From Opitutia bacterium UBA7876 (GTDB taxonomy: Bacteria; Verrucomicrobiota; Verrucomicrobiia; Opitutales; Seribacteraceae), in the NCBI GenBank assembly GCA_002500665.1, contig DLRY01000020.1:1602-31603 (forward strand): a stretch of DNA of 30,002 nt. The letters are read 5' to 3'. The stretch's first letter is position 1. Each line of letters opens with the position of its first letter. The notes beneath the pieces are model-generated. The model was not told the DNA's origin. It searched no databases and was given only the letters and a program-made list of their open reading frames with translations. The translations under genes were made by a program, and so were the position numbers. Below are positions 7,742 to 13,998 of this stretch, one piece after another.

Positions 7742-7784
7742 CCCCTCAACACAACAGAAGAAGGGGACTGAATCAAGTGTATTC

Positions 7785-7808
7785 ATCAACGCATCATGAT
7801 GCGTTGAT
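7785..7808. promoter_or_regulatory. Perfect 24-bp palindrome in the metK leader (operator-like)
   Basis: The half-site ATCAACGCATCA is followed directly by its exact reverse complement, with no spacer. It lies 15 bp past the rfbA stop and 43 bp before the metK ATG. There is no U-run after it on either strand, which argues against a terminator. Zero-loop symmetry is more like a dimeric repressor operator than an RNA hairpin. SAM-cycle genes are known targets of ArsR-type regulators such as SahR in Proteobacteria; whether this site belongs to such a regulator is unknown. Confidence 0.6.
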
Positions 7809-7823
7809 ACGTTAAGGCTTAAA

Positions 7824-8702
7824 TTAGTCTCGTGAAAGGATCGACTGAAGGTATTTCCCGTAGCCTGAGGAACCATGGGCCGCGACCGCTGAAAGAAGGT
7901 CGTCTTGAGAAAGCCATTCCTTGCCAAAGGCGATTTCCTCGAGACAGGCAATCTTGAGTCCTTGCCGGCGCTCGATGATTTTGATGAAGTCTGTGGCGGA
8001 GGCCAAGTTTTCGTGACTGCCTGTGTCAAGCCAGGCCGTCCCCCGGCCAAGCACCTCTACGGAAAGCTTCCCGGAATCCAGGTAGACCCGATTCAAGTCG
8101 GTGATCTCGAACTCACCCCGCGACGAGGGCTTGAGCTCCTTTGCGAGGGAAGACGCATCCTCGTCATAAAAATAGAGGCCGGGAACAGCGTAGTTGGAAC
8201 GCGGACTCGCAGGCTTTTCCTCCAAGGACAGAGCCCGGCCGGCATCATCGAAATCAACCACTCCGTAATTGGAGGGATCGGCGACGTGATAGCCGAAAAT
8301 CGTGGCCCCTTCCCGGTGGGCATCGGCATCGGCAAGGATCCTCTCGAGTTCATGGCCGTAAAAGACGTTGTCTCCTAGAATCAGCGCGGAATGCGAGCCG
8401 TCGATAAAGTCCTCGCCAATGGTGAGAGCTTGGGCCAGGCCGTCGGGGCTGGGTTGCTCTGCATACTCGAAGCGAACGCCGATTCTGCTCCCGTCACCAA
8501 GCAGTTCACGGAAGGCAGGCAGATCCCGCGGAGTAGAGATTATCAGGATTTCGCGGATCCCCGTCAGCATAAGAACGGAAATCGGATAGTAGATCATGGG
8601 CTTGTCGTACACAGGCATCAACTGCTTGCTCACGGCCATGGTCAAGGGGTAGAGCCGGGTGCCGGATCCACCGGCCAGAACAATTCCCTTGCGTGGATTC
8701 AC
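7824..8702 (-). CDS. rfbA: Glucose-1-phosphate thymidylyltransferase (RmlA/RfbA)
   Basis: A 292-residue nucleotidyltransferase that joins dTTP and glucose-1-phosphate to give dTDP-glucose, the first step of dTDP-rhamnose synthesis. The N-terminal KGIVLAGGSGTRLYPLT carries the nucleotide-binding loop, followed by SKQLMPVYDKPMIYYP, then ILGDNVFYG, GATIFGYHV, NYGVV and LEEKP, all typical of RmlA. Length is normal. The start is a GTG at 8702 that overlaps the rfbB stop as GTGA. It is the last sugar gene before metK; the intervening 82 bp hold the palindrome. Confidence 0.96.
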   Translation of the reverse strand: MNPRKGIVLAGGSGTRLYPLTMAVSKQLMPVYDKPMIYYPISVLMLTGIREILIISTPRDLPAFRELLGDGSRIGVRFEYAEQPSPDGLAQALTIGEDFIDGSHSALILGDNVFYGHELERILADADAHREGATIFGYHVADPSNYGVVDFDDAGRALSLEEKPASPRSNYAVPGLYFYDEDASSLAKELKPSSRGEFEITDLNRVYLDSGKLSVEVLGRGTAWLDTGSHENLASATDFIKIIERRQGLKIACLEEIAFGKEWLSQDDLLSAVAAHGSSGYGKYLQSILSRD

Positions 8703-9748
8703 GTTACGCCCAGCCTCTCCCTTTGGTAGTTGCCCGAGGCAATGCTTTCACACCAGCCCAAGTTCCCTAGGTACCAGTCGACGGTCAAGGCAAGCCCTTG
8801 CTCGAAGGTATGACTTGGCCCCCAACCTAGTTCATCCCTAATCTTTGAAAAATCAATCGCATACCTGCGGTCATGACCCGGACGGTCTTGCACGAAAGTC
8901 TTCAAATCGGCATGTGGGGCTTTTTCCGGACGCAAGTGGTCGAGCAAACCGCAAATCTCATCAACGATCTGCAGGTTGGTTCTTTCCGAGTTTCCACCGA
9001 TACAATAGGTTTCGCCCAGTCTTCCGCCCTGCAACACCGCCCGGATTCCCGAGCAATGATCTTCCACGTGCAACCAGTCGCGAACATTTCCTCCATCTCC
9101 GTAGATGGGGAGTGGCGTTCCCTCAATTGCGTTCAGAATCATGAGTGGAATCAATTTCTCGGGGAACTGATAGGGACCATAATTATTCGAACAATTCGTG
9201 GTCAGAGTGGGAATTCCGAAAGTATGGTAATAAGAACGAACCAAGTGATCCGCCCCAGCCTTGGAGGCCGAATAGGGGCTGTTCGGCGCATAGGGAGTTT
9301 TTTCGCAAAAAGGCTGGTCCTGGAGATCTAGGCTTCCATAGACCTCATCCGTTGAAACGTGGAGAAAGCGGAAATCCTTTTTCATGATGCCTGAGGAAAT
9401 ATGCCCCCTGCATGCCTCGAGCAGATGAAGGGTCCCCAATACGTTGGTTTGTACAAAAGGCTCGGGACCATCGATGGAGCGGTCGACGTGGCTCTCCGCG
9501 GCAAAGTTGACCAGTGCATCGGGTTTCGATTCCTCAAGAACGGCGGAGACCAGTTTGGCATCTCTTATGTCGCCAAGCACAAATTCGTAACGGGAATCTC
9601 GTGCAAACTCCACAAGGTTCTCCGGATTGCCCGCGTAGGTCTGCTTGTCGAGGTTAAGCACCCTTTCGCAAAACCCGGAGTTTAGGGAACCTCGGATGAA
9701 ATTCGAACCGATGAAGCCCAAGCCGCCCGTTACCAGCAAAGTCTTCAT
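8699..9748 (-). CDS. rfbB: dTDP-glucose 4,6-dehydratase (RmlB/RfbB)
   Basis: A 349-residue extended SDR enzyme converting dTDP-glucose to dTDP-4-keto-6-deoxyglucose. Motifs: TGGLGFIGSNF (NAD binding, residues 6-16), NFAAESHVDRSI, STDEVYG and the catalytic YSASK, followed by NCSNNYGPYQFPEKLIP and GDGGNVRDWLHVEDHC, all diagnostic of RmlB. The ATG at 9748 overlaps the stop of the upstream reductase gene as ATGA, and starts with the conserved MKTLLVTGG. An in-frame extension to 9853 lies inside the neighbour and is rejected. Confidence 0.96.
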   Translation of the reverse strand: MKTLLVTGGLGFIGSNFIRGSLNSGFCERVLNLDKQTYAGNPENLVEFARDSRYEFVLGDIRDAKLVSAVLEESKPDALVNFAAESHVDRSIDGPEPFVQTNVLGTLHLLEACRGHISSGIMKKDFRFLHVSTDEVYGSLDLQDQPFCEKTPYAPNSPYSASKAGADHLVRSYYHTFGIPTLTTNCSNNYGPYQFPEKLIPLMILNAIEGTPLPIYGDGGNVRDWLHVEDHCSGIRAVLQGGRLGETYCIGGNSERTNLQIVDEICGLLDHLRPEKAPHADLKTFVQDRPGHDRRYAIDFSKIRDELGWGPSHTFEQGLALTVDWYLGNLGWCESIASGNYQRERLGVT

Positions 9749-10629
9749 GCTAAGCAAACTTTCTTCATTCGGTCCAAGGCTTCCTTCACCGCTTCCTCGA
9801 CGGGCCTCATCCCAACACCGGCCCTCTCGGCCTTGGTCGTGTCGAGGACGCAATTCGAGCGAGGGGTAGAGGCCACTTTGCTCATAAAGTCATCATCATC
9901 CTCGAAAAACCTGAATTCCTTGTCGGCAACTCCTGCCTCTCGTATCCAACCGACAACCTGACTGGTTGTGATCGAGCCTTGGTTGGTCAGGTTGTAGGTG
10001 CCGGGCTCGACCCCACTTTCAAAACACTTGAGACAGGACTCGACGAACTCATCCAGGTGGGAGATTGAATTCTCAGCTTCCAGCAGGGTTTCGTAATGCA
10101 AAAGCTTCTGGAGATAATTGCGTGGATGAACCTCGTGATCGAAGGGAATCCTCAATCGCCAGATGAAACAACCGTCCGCGCCTTCCAAGACTTCCTCGCC
10201 CAAGGCCTTTGAGCCACTGTAGAAACTCGAGGGTGGTGAGCGGAAGGAAAAATTGGGCTTATCCGTTTCCTTCCACCCTCCCCCGCCCGGTCGTTTCCCG
10301 GAATAGATGCAACCACTTGAGACATGCCCCCAGGGAATACCGGTTTGCTCGCAAGATTCGCGTACCCTTCCGGGCAGGACGGAGTTACCGAAAAGACATT
10401 CAGCTTTTTGCGCCTCGCAAGCATCCACGTTGGGCTTACCCGTGAAACCCGCCGCGTTTATGAGGAAGATCGGCCTGACCGAACGAAGAAAGAGGACAAG
10501 TTCCTCCACCCTCGTATAATCTAGCTGATCCCGGGAAAGACCTACGACCTTGAAGCCTCTGCTTTCGAGACTCCGCGCGAAGCGAGAGCCTACGTAACCA
10601 GTGCTTCCTAATACTGCGATTGCGGACAT
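9745..10629 (-). CDS. Sugar-nucleotide reductase resembling plant NRS/ER (4-keto-reductase, possibly also 3,5-epimerase)
   Basis: A 294-residue SDR-type protein at the RmlD position. It has a Rossmann loop (LGSTGYVGS, 7-15), NAAGFTGKPNVDACE (58-72), SSGCIY (104-109) and the catalytic YSGSK (Y137, K141). The strings FTGKPNVD-CE, GCI, ETDKPNF, LRIPF...PRNYLQKL, HLDE, YNLTNQG and TPRSN resemble the plant bifunctional UDP-4-keto-6-deoxyglucose 3,5-epimerase/4-reductase (UER1, C-terminus of RHM) more than classical RmlD. From memory, epimerase activity in that family needs a Cys in GCI and a Lys in PRNF..K; C107 and K175 fit. No rmlC is seen nearby, so this enzyme may do both steps. The product could be dTDP-L-rhamnose or a related 6-deoxysugar. 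The ATG at 10629 starts the three-gene coupled unit. Confidence 0.8.
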   Translation of the reverse strand: MSAIAVLGSTGYVGSRFARSLESRGFKVVGLSRDQLDYTRVEELVLFLRSVRPIFLINAAGFTGKPNVDACEAQKAECLFGNSVLPGRVRESCEQTGIPWGHVSSGCIYSGKRPGGGGWKETDKPNFSFRSPPSSFYSGSKALGEEVLEGADGCFIWRLRIPFDHEVHPRNYLQKLLHYETLLEAENSISHLDEFVESCLKCFESGVEPGTYNLTNQGSITTSQVVGWIREAGVADKEFRFFEDDDDFMSKVASTPRSNCVLDTTKAERAGVGMRPVEEAVKEALDRMKKVCLA

Positions 10630-10961
10630 ATCGTTAGCATTTGAACATAGCGAAGCAGTCCAAAAGTACAACCGATAACTGGAAAATCAGCAAGTGAGGA
10701 CTTAGTAAGCGGAAAACAAGCTCCGGCAATCGTCAACGATACCATTAAGTTCCCACTTTTGGGTATCGTAAAGAGACTTGGATGAGAAGGCGCACCGGCA
10801 ACGCGAAGGTCGAGCTTTATGAAATATAAGCGTCGGGACAGCTTGTTTTCAGATTCGGGGAACCGCACCTTGAATCGGTCCTTTTTTGCCCCCTGCCAGC
10901 GGTACTTTCTATTCGACAAAACTTCAAATTAGCCAAGAAAGGAACTTCAAGTTTCGCAGAG
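10630..10961. other. Divergent intergenic region with one nested inverted repeat
   Basis: This 332-bp space lies between the minus-strand rfb operon and the plus-strand sulfotransferase. I see no convincing gene; the 103-codon minus-strand frame here has no family features. It must hold promoters for both directions. The clearest structure is ACGATACC (10736-10743) paired with GGTATCGT (10762-10769), with AAGT-TCCC-ACTT nested inside the 18-nt loop. A T6 run occurs further on at about 10883-10888. Confidence 0.4.
10644..10671 (-). promoter_or_regulatory. Weak promoter candidate for the deoxysugar operon
   Basis: TTGTAC (10671-10666), a 16-bp spacer and TATGTT (10649-10644) lie just upstream of the reductase ATG at 10629. 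Matches are 3/6 and 4/6. It is the best-placed sigma-70-like pair I can see for the rfb genes, but a chance match is possible. Confidence 0.22.
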
Positions 10962-11717
10962 GTGAGTTCATTCGAAAAAGTCTTTTTCCTTCATATCCCA
11001 AAAACCGGGGGAGAATCCGTCAATCACTTGTTCAGGCAATCCCGGGCGCAAGAACAATACCTCGAGCACATGGAAAACCTCGATTCGTCAATCATCGGCC
11101 CTGGATTCCAGGAGGGGAAGACCTTTGTCTCCGGCCATATACCCTTTCCTCGTGTCAGGCATCTTTTCGGGAAGCCCTCGGGCTGGAGCTTGATAACTTT
11201 CGTAAGGGATCCCTTCGCCCATCTTTTGTCCCATCTTTCATGGACCCGGAACCTATCCTCCAGCCCGACCGTATTCTCAAAAGTGCCCCCTGAAATTCAA
11301 CGGGTTTCAAGAATCATGTCCGAGACCGATTTCAACGACTTCGCCTCCCTGGAGGGTTTTTTCAAGTATATGCCCAGTGAAGCGCTCTGTCTTTTCGACA
11401 ACCGCCAAGTCAGGTATTTCTCGGACCCCGACGATTATGCGACCGTTTCGGAAGGCGACTGCCAAAAAGCGATGAAAACCGCCGATCAATTCGACTACAT
11501 CGGTCTTTTCGAGGACTTCGATCATTCGATGCGTATGCTCATCGACAGGCTACCGTTCGAGGTGTCCGAAGATGCCATTCCGCATAAGAACAAACATAAT
11601 CCGAAGATCATTCGCGACGAGTCGTTACTCCCCGCCCTAAGGGAAATGACGACGTCGCTGACCTCATTTGACGACAAGCTCTACCAACGCATAAAGACCA
11701 TCCGGGCGCAAGGCTAG
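10962..11717 (+). CDS. Sulfotransferase family protein (HIPKTGG type) no. 1
   Basis: A 251-residue PAPS-dependent sulfotransferase-like protein. The N-terminal FFLHIPKTGGESVNHLF (8-24) is the 5'-phosphosulfate-binding loop, and TFVRDPFAHLLSHL (79-92) is the 3'-phosphate-binding element with the RDP signature. It would transfer sulfate from PAPS to a carbohydrate hydroxyl. The start is a GTG at 10962, chosen because the family motif begins within 10 residues; SD support is weak (GCAGAG adjacent). It is one of only two plus-strand genes in the polysaccharide locus, and its TAG interlocks with the opposing TAG of the methyltransferase in CTAG. The acceptor is unknown. Confidence 0.8.
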   Translation: MSSFEKVFFLHIPKTGGESVNHLFRQSRAQEQYLEHMENLDSSIIGPGFQEGKTFVSGHIPFPRVRHLFGKPSGWSLITFVRDPFAHLLSHLSWTRNLSSSPTVFSKVPPEIQRVSRIMSETDFNDFASLEGFFKYMPSEALCLFDNRQVRYFSDPDDYATVSEGDCQKAMKTADQFDYIGLFEDFDHSMRMLIDRLPFEVSEDAIPHKNKHNPKIIRDESLLPALREMTTSLTSFDDKLYQRIKTIRAQG

Positions 11718-12499
11718 GAACGCCTTGAAAACAGGCACGTCGAGGGTCCGTTCGGATGATTGGCGTCGTCGGGACCGTACCGTAACTCTTTATGACCAAA
11801 GTGTCTGAGGGCACTGACGATAGCGTCTTTGGTCAGCCATCTCGAAGTCTTTCCCGTACCTCCGCAAAATTCCTCGTCCGTCACGCCATATTGATAGGTT
11901 TGCTCGAAGAACTCGTAATCCAAACCCCTGAACGAGCCTCCCTGCAAGGGGCCGAACTTCTTCTTGAGGTTCGGATTGGTTTGCATTCGATCGGGATCGG
12001 CATAATGCGTCCAAATGAACAAGTTGTCCGAAACCCTGCAAACCGACTCCAACAAAGCCATCGGATCGCTCGAGTGATAAAGAACTCCGCTGGCCACAAC
12101 CAAGTCAAACCTGCGGTCACAATTCGGCAGGTATTCATTGAAATCCCCGAGGCGAAACTCTACGTTGCCCAAATCAAAGGCCTCCTTGATGCAAAGGCAT
12201 TTCAGGAAACAGGAGACGTTGGCTTCGATTGATATGATTAGGCTTGGGTCAAGCTTGCTCAGCATGTAGGCGTGTCCTCCCTCGAAAGGACCGAGCTCAA
12301 GAATTGATTTTCCATCCGCTTCTCCATAGGCATCCATGAGCCATTCGATTCTGAAATCCTCGAATGCATGCACCTTGCCACCGGTCGAAAGACCGCTATC
12401 AACGGGCACTTCGCATATCCATTTGCCCTTGAAAACGTCGAGTATGTTCTGTTTGTCGGGTCGCGCCCGGCAAAATTCCCTGAATTCGTTCGTTTCCAT
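11714..12499 (-). CDS. Class I SAM-dependent methyltransferase (261 aa)
   Basis: A 261-residue methyltransferase. SAM-binding motif I is ILELGPFEGGHAYML (66-80), followed by an acidic end of strand beta2 (ISIEAN), and FDLVVASGVLYHSSDPMALL as motif IV/post-motif. The YHSSDP pattern is common in methyltransferases from glycan clusters that act on sugar or other small-molecule hydroxyls. It is the last gene of the long minus-strand run, 33 bp after the next methyltransferase, and shares a 4-bp stop overlap with the convergent sulfotransferase. Substrate unknown; O-methylation of the polymer or its precursor is an inference from context. Confidence 0.82.
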   Translation of the reverse strand: METNEFREFCRARPDKQNILDVFKGKWICEVPVDSGLSTGGKVHAFEDFRIEWLMDAYGEADGKSILELGPFEGGHAYMLSKLDPSLIISIEANVSCFLKCLCIKEAFDLGNVEFRLGDFNEYLPNCDRRFDLVVASGVLYHSSDPMALLESVCRVSDNLFIWTHYADPDRMQTNPNLKKKFGPLQGGSFRGLDYEFFEQTYQYGVTDEEFCGGTGKTSRWLTKDAIVSALRHFGHKELRYGPDDANHPNGPSTCLFSRRS

Positions 12500-12532
12500 T
12501 GGTTGGTACTCGGAGGTTTGCGGCTCAAGGCT

Positions 12533-13378
12533 TCAGGGCTTCGCGAGGACGACCCAAGAATGAGTGTTGTGCAGGTTTTGGGTGTTCACCGTTATGCCAT
12601 TGCGCTCAAACTCACCGGCTTCCCGACCGGGCTTGCAGATCTCGGATGAGATGGATTCATCGCAAACCGTCTCGTCAAAGTTGATCTCCTGGGTGACGCA
12701 AAGACCCGTGTCCCCGGCGGCAAGCCTGCTTTCCCACAAGTGCAGCCTTTGGGACGGAGGCAACAGGGCGTTTTCAAGGATAAGGTATTGGGAAAAAACC
12801 TCCTTCAAGAGGTCTTCCATTTCCCTGAAGGAAAACCCATGATCCGGAAGCATCTCGTCGTTGGGGGTTCCTAGGACAAGAATACCCCCGGGTTTCATAA
12901 CGTTTCGCAGCTCTATCAAGGCGTCCCTCTCCCGACCGTATTCCTTGATGTGCTCGAGTACTTCGCTACAGGTGACGAGATCGAATTCTTTCCCCTCATA
13001 GACCGTAAGATCCGTGATTCCACAGGTTCGAAAGTTCGCAAATTCCGAAAAGTTTCTTTGGGCGAATTCGATCGCGTGGGTGGACAGGTCGAAGGCATGG
13101 ACTTCCAAGGCTCCACCCTCCTTGAGAATCCTTGCTCCATAGCCACTCCCGCAACCCGCATCGAGAACTGCGCTCTTACCCTCGTTGAGGTATTGAGAGG
13201 CAAATTCATAAAATTTGCTGTGGTTCAAAAAGTTGTTGTGATGTTCGGAGGTGTAGGAAACGCTCTCACCCTTTTCGTTGTAAACGAGCCCGTTGGGATA
13301 AACGCGAACGAAATCCTCCACGTAATTCCTGCCGGAAACCTTGGCCAAGACTCTCCGTAGTTTATTCCAGACCGTCAT
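12533..13378 (-). CDS. Class I SAM-dependent methyltransferase (281 aa)
   Basis: A 281-residue methyltransferase of the Methyltransf_11/23 type. Motif I is AVLDAGCGSGYGARIL (70-85), then AFDLST, CGITDL, FDLVTCSEVLEHIKE and VMKPGGILVLGTPND, the full class I order. The C-terminal 90 residues add a less familiar extension ending in NTHSWVVLAKP. The ATG at 13378 overlaps the sulfotransferase stop as ATGA, so I use it in place of the longer frame start at 13420. Pairing with a sulfotransferase suggests that methyl and sulfate groups are placed on the same polymer. Exact target unknown. Confidence 0.83.
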   Translation of the reverse strand: MTVWNKLRRVLAKVSGRNYVEDFVRVYPNGLVYNEKGESVSYTSEHHNNFLNHSKFYEFASQYLNEGKSAVLDAGCGSGYGARILKEGGALEVHAFDLSTHAIEFAQRNFSEFANFRTCGITDLTVYEGKEFDLVTCSEVLEHIKEYGRERDALIELRNVMKPGGILVLGTPNDEMLPDHGFSFREMEDLLKEVFSQYLILENALLPPSQRLHLWESRLAAGDTGLCVTQEINFDETVCDESISSEICKPGREAGEFERNGITVNTQNLHNTHSWVVLAKP

Positions 13379-13998
13379 TTCTCTTCCGGAGGAAAAAGCC
13401 TTCTCGCCTCCTCCCTCCACTCGTACTCCTCATTGTTGTTTTCCCTTATGGATTGCCTGTCCTCTTCCAGGAGGTCGAAGTCATCCATCCCCTTCCCCTT
13501 GTTTTCCCAAACCGGCCGAGGCAAGCGATTCCACCCGAGAAGCTTCGCGCAAAGCTTAAGGGACTCTGGGAAGGTCTCGAGGAACCCCACGAACCCATAA
13601 TCGCAAGGACGGGATCCGCCCAAATAGTTCAGGGCTTGATTACAAACCCAGGGGATGCTTGAAAACTCAACCAGCGTAGGTCGTTTCCGGTAAATATCCA
13701 TGATCAGATCGTTTTGCCTGTCAGGCCTGCTCATAATATGGCGATATAGAGAGATAGTACGCTCAACGGGGTCCCTCAACCAAGTAATCTTGGAAGCCCC
13801 CGGATAAGCCGAGTCAAACGCATCAAACTCAAAATGGCCGTGAAGGCACTCCGCATCATCTGGAATGGAGGCACTCCGGTAAGTTTCTGATTTCCATTGC
13901 AAGTCATAGTTAACCCAGAGTTTGTCGGCGTAGACTTCGTTCAAGACCTTTGCAAAAGATGAACCGCCTGTCTTGGGTATATGTATGCTGATTATCAT
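13375..13998 (-). CDS. Sulfotransferase family protein (HIPKTGG type) no. 2
   Basis: A compact 207-residue sulfotransferase-like protein. ISIHIPKTGGSSFAKVL (3-19) is the PAPS 5'-phosphosulfate loop, and WLRDPVERTISLYRH (73-87) is the 3'-phosphate element with RDP. The LHGHF near residue 52-56 matches the conserved GH of carbohydrate sulfotransferases. It is shorter than most family members, lacking part of the C-terminal region, but both cofactor motifs are intact. It is coupled by ATGA overlaps to the 917-aa glycosyltransferase before it and the methyltransferase after it, so sulfation probably acts on that transferase's product. Confidence 0.82.
   Translation of the reverse strand: MIISIHIPKTGGSSFAKVLNEVYADKLWVNYDLQWKSETYRSASIPDDAECLHGHFEFDAFDSAYPGASKITWLRDPVERTISLYRHIMSRPDRQNDLIMDIYRKRPTLVEFSSIPWVCNQALNYLGGSRPCDYGFVGFLETFPESLKLCAKLLGWNRLPRPVWENKGKGMDDFDLLEEDRQSIRENNNEEYEWREEARRLFPPEEK

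Noticed and set aside
7785..7808. Intrinsic terminator for rfbA
   Set aside because: The palindrome has no loop spacer and no T-run after it on the minus strand.
7742..7823. SAM or SAH riboswitch in the metK leader
   Set aside because: The 82-bp leader has only the 24-bp palindrome. I see no multi-helix fold or conserved core of known SAM or SAH riboswitches, and the spacer before ahcY (53 bp) is too short. A covariance-model search would be decisive.
7742..8050. N-terminal extension of metK (103 extra codons)
   Set aside because: The extra sequence is antiparallel in meaning to nothing known, lies inside rfbA in another frame, and MetK homologues begin at the SESVGEGHPDK region a few residues after the ATG at 7741.
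10608..10919. 103-codon minus-strand frame in the rfb/sulfotransferase spacer
   Set aside because: It overlaps the reductase start, has no SD, no family features and an atypical residue mix; the region is better read as promoter space.
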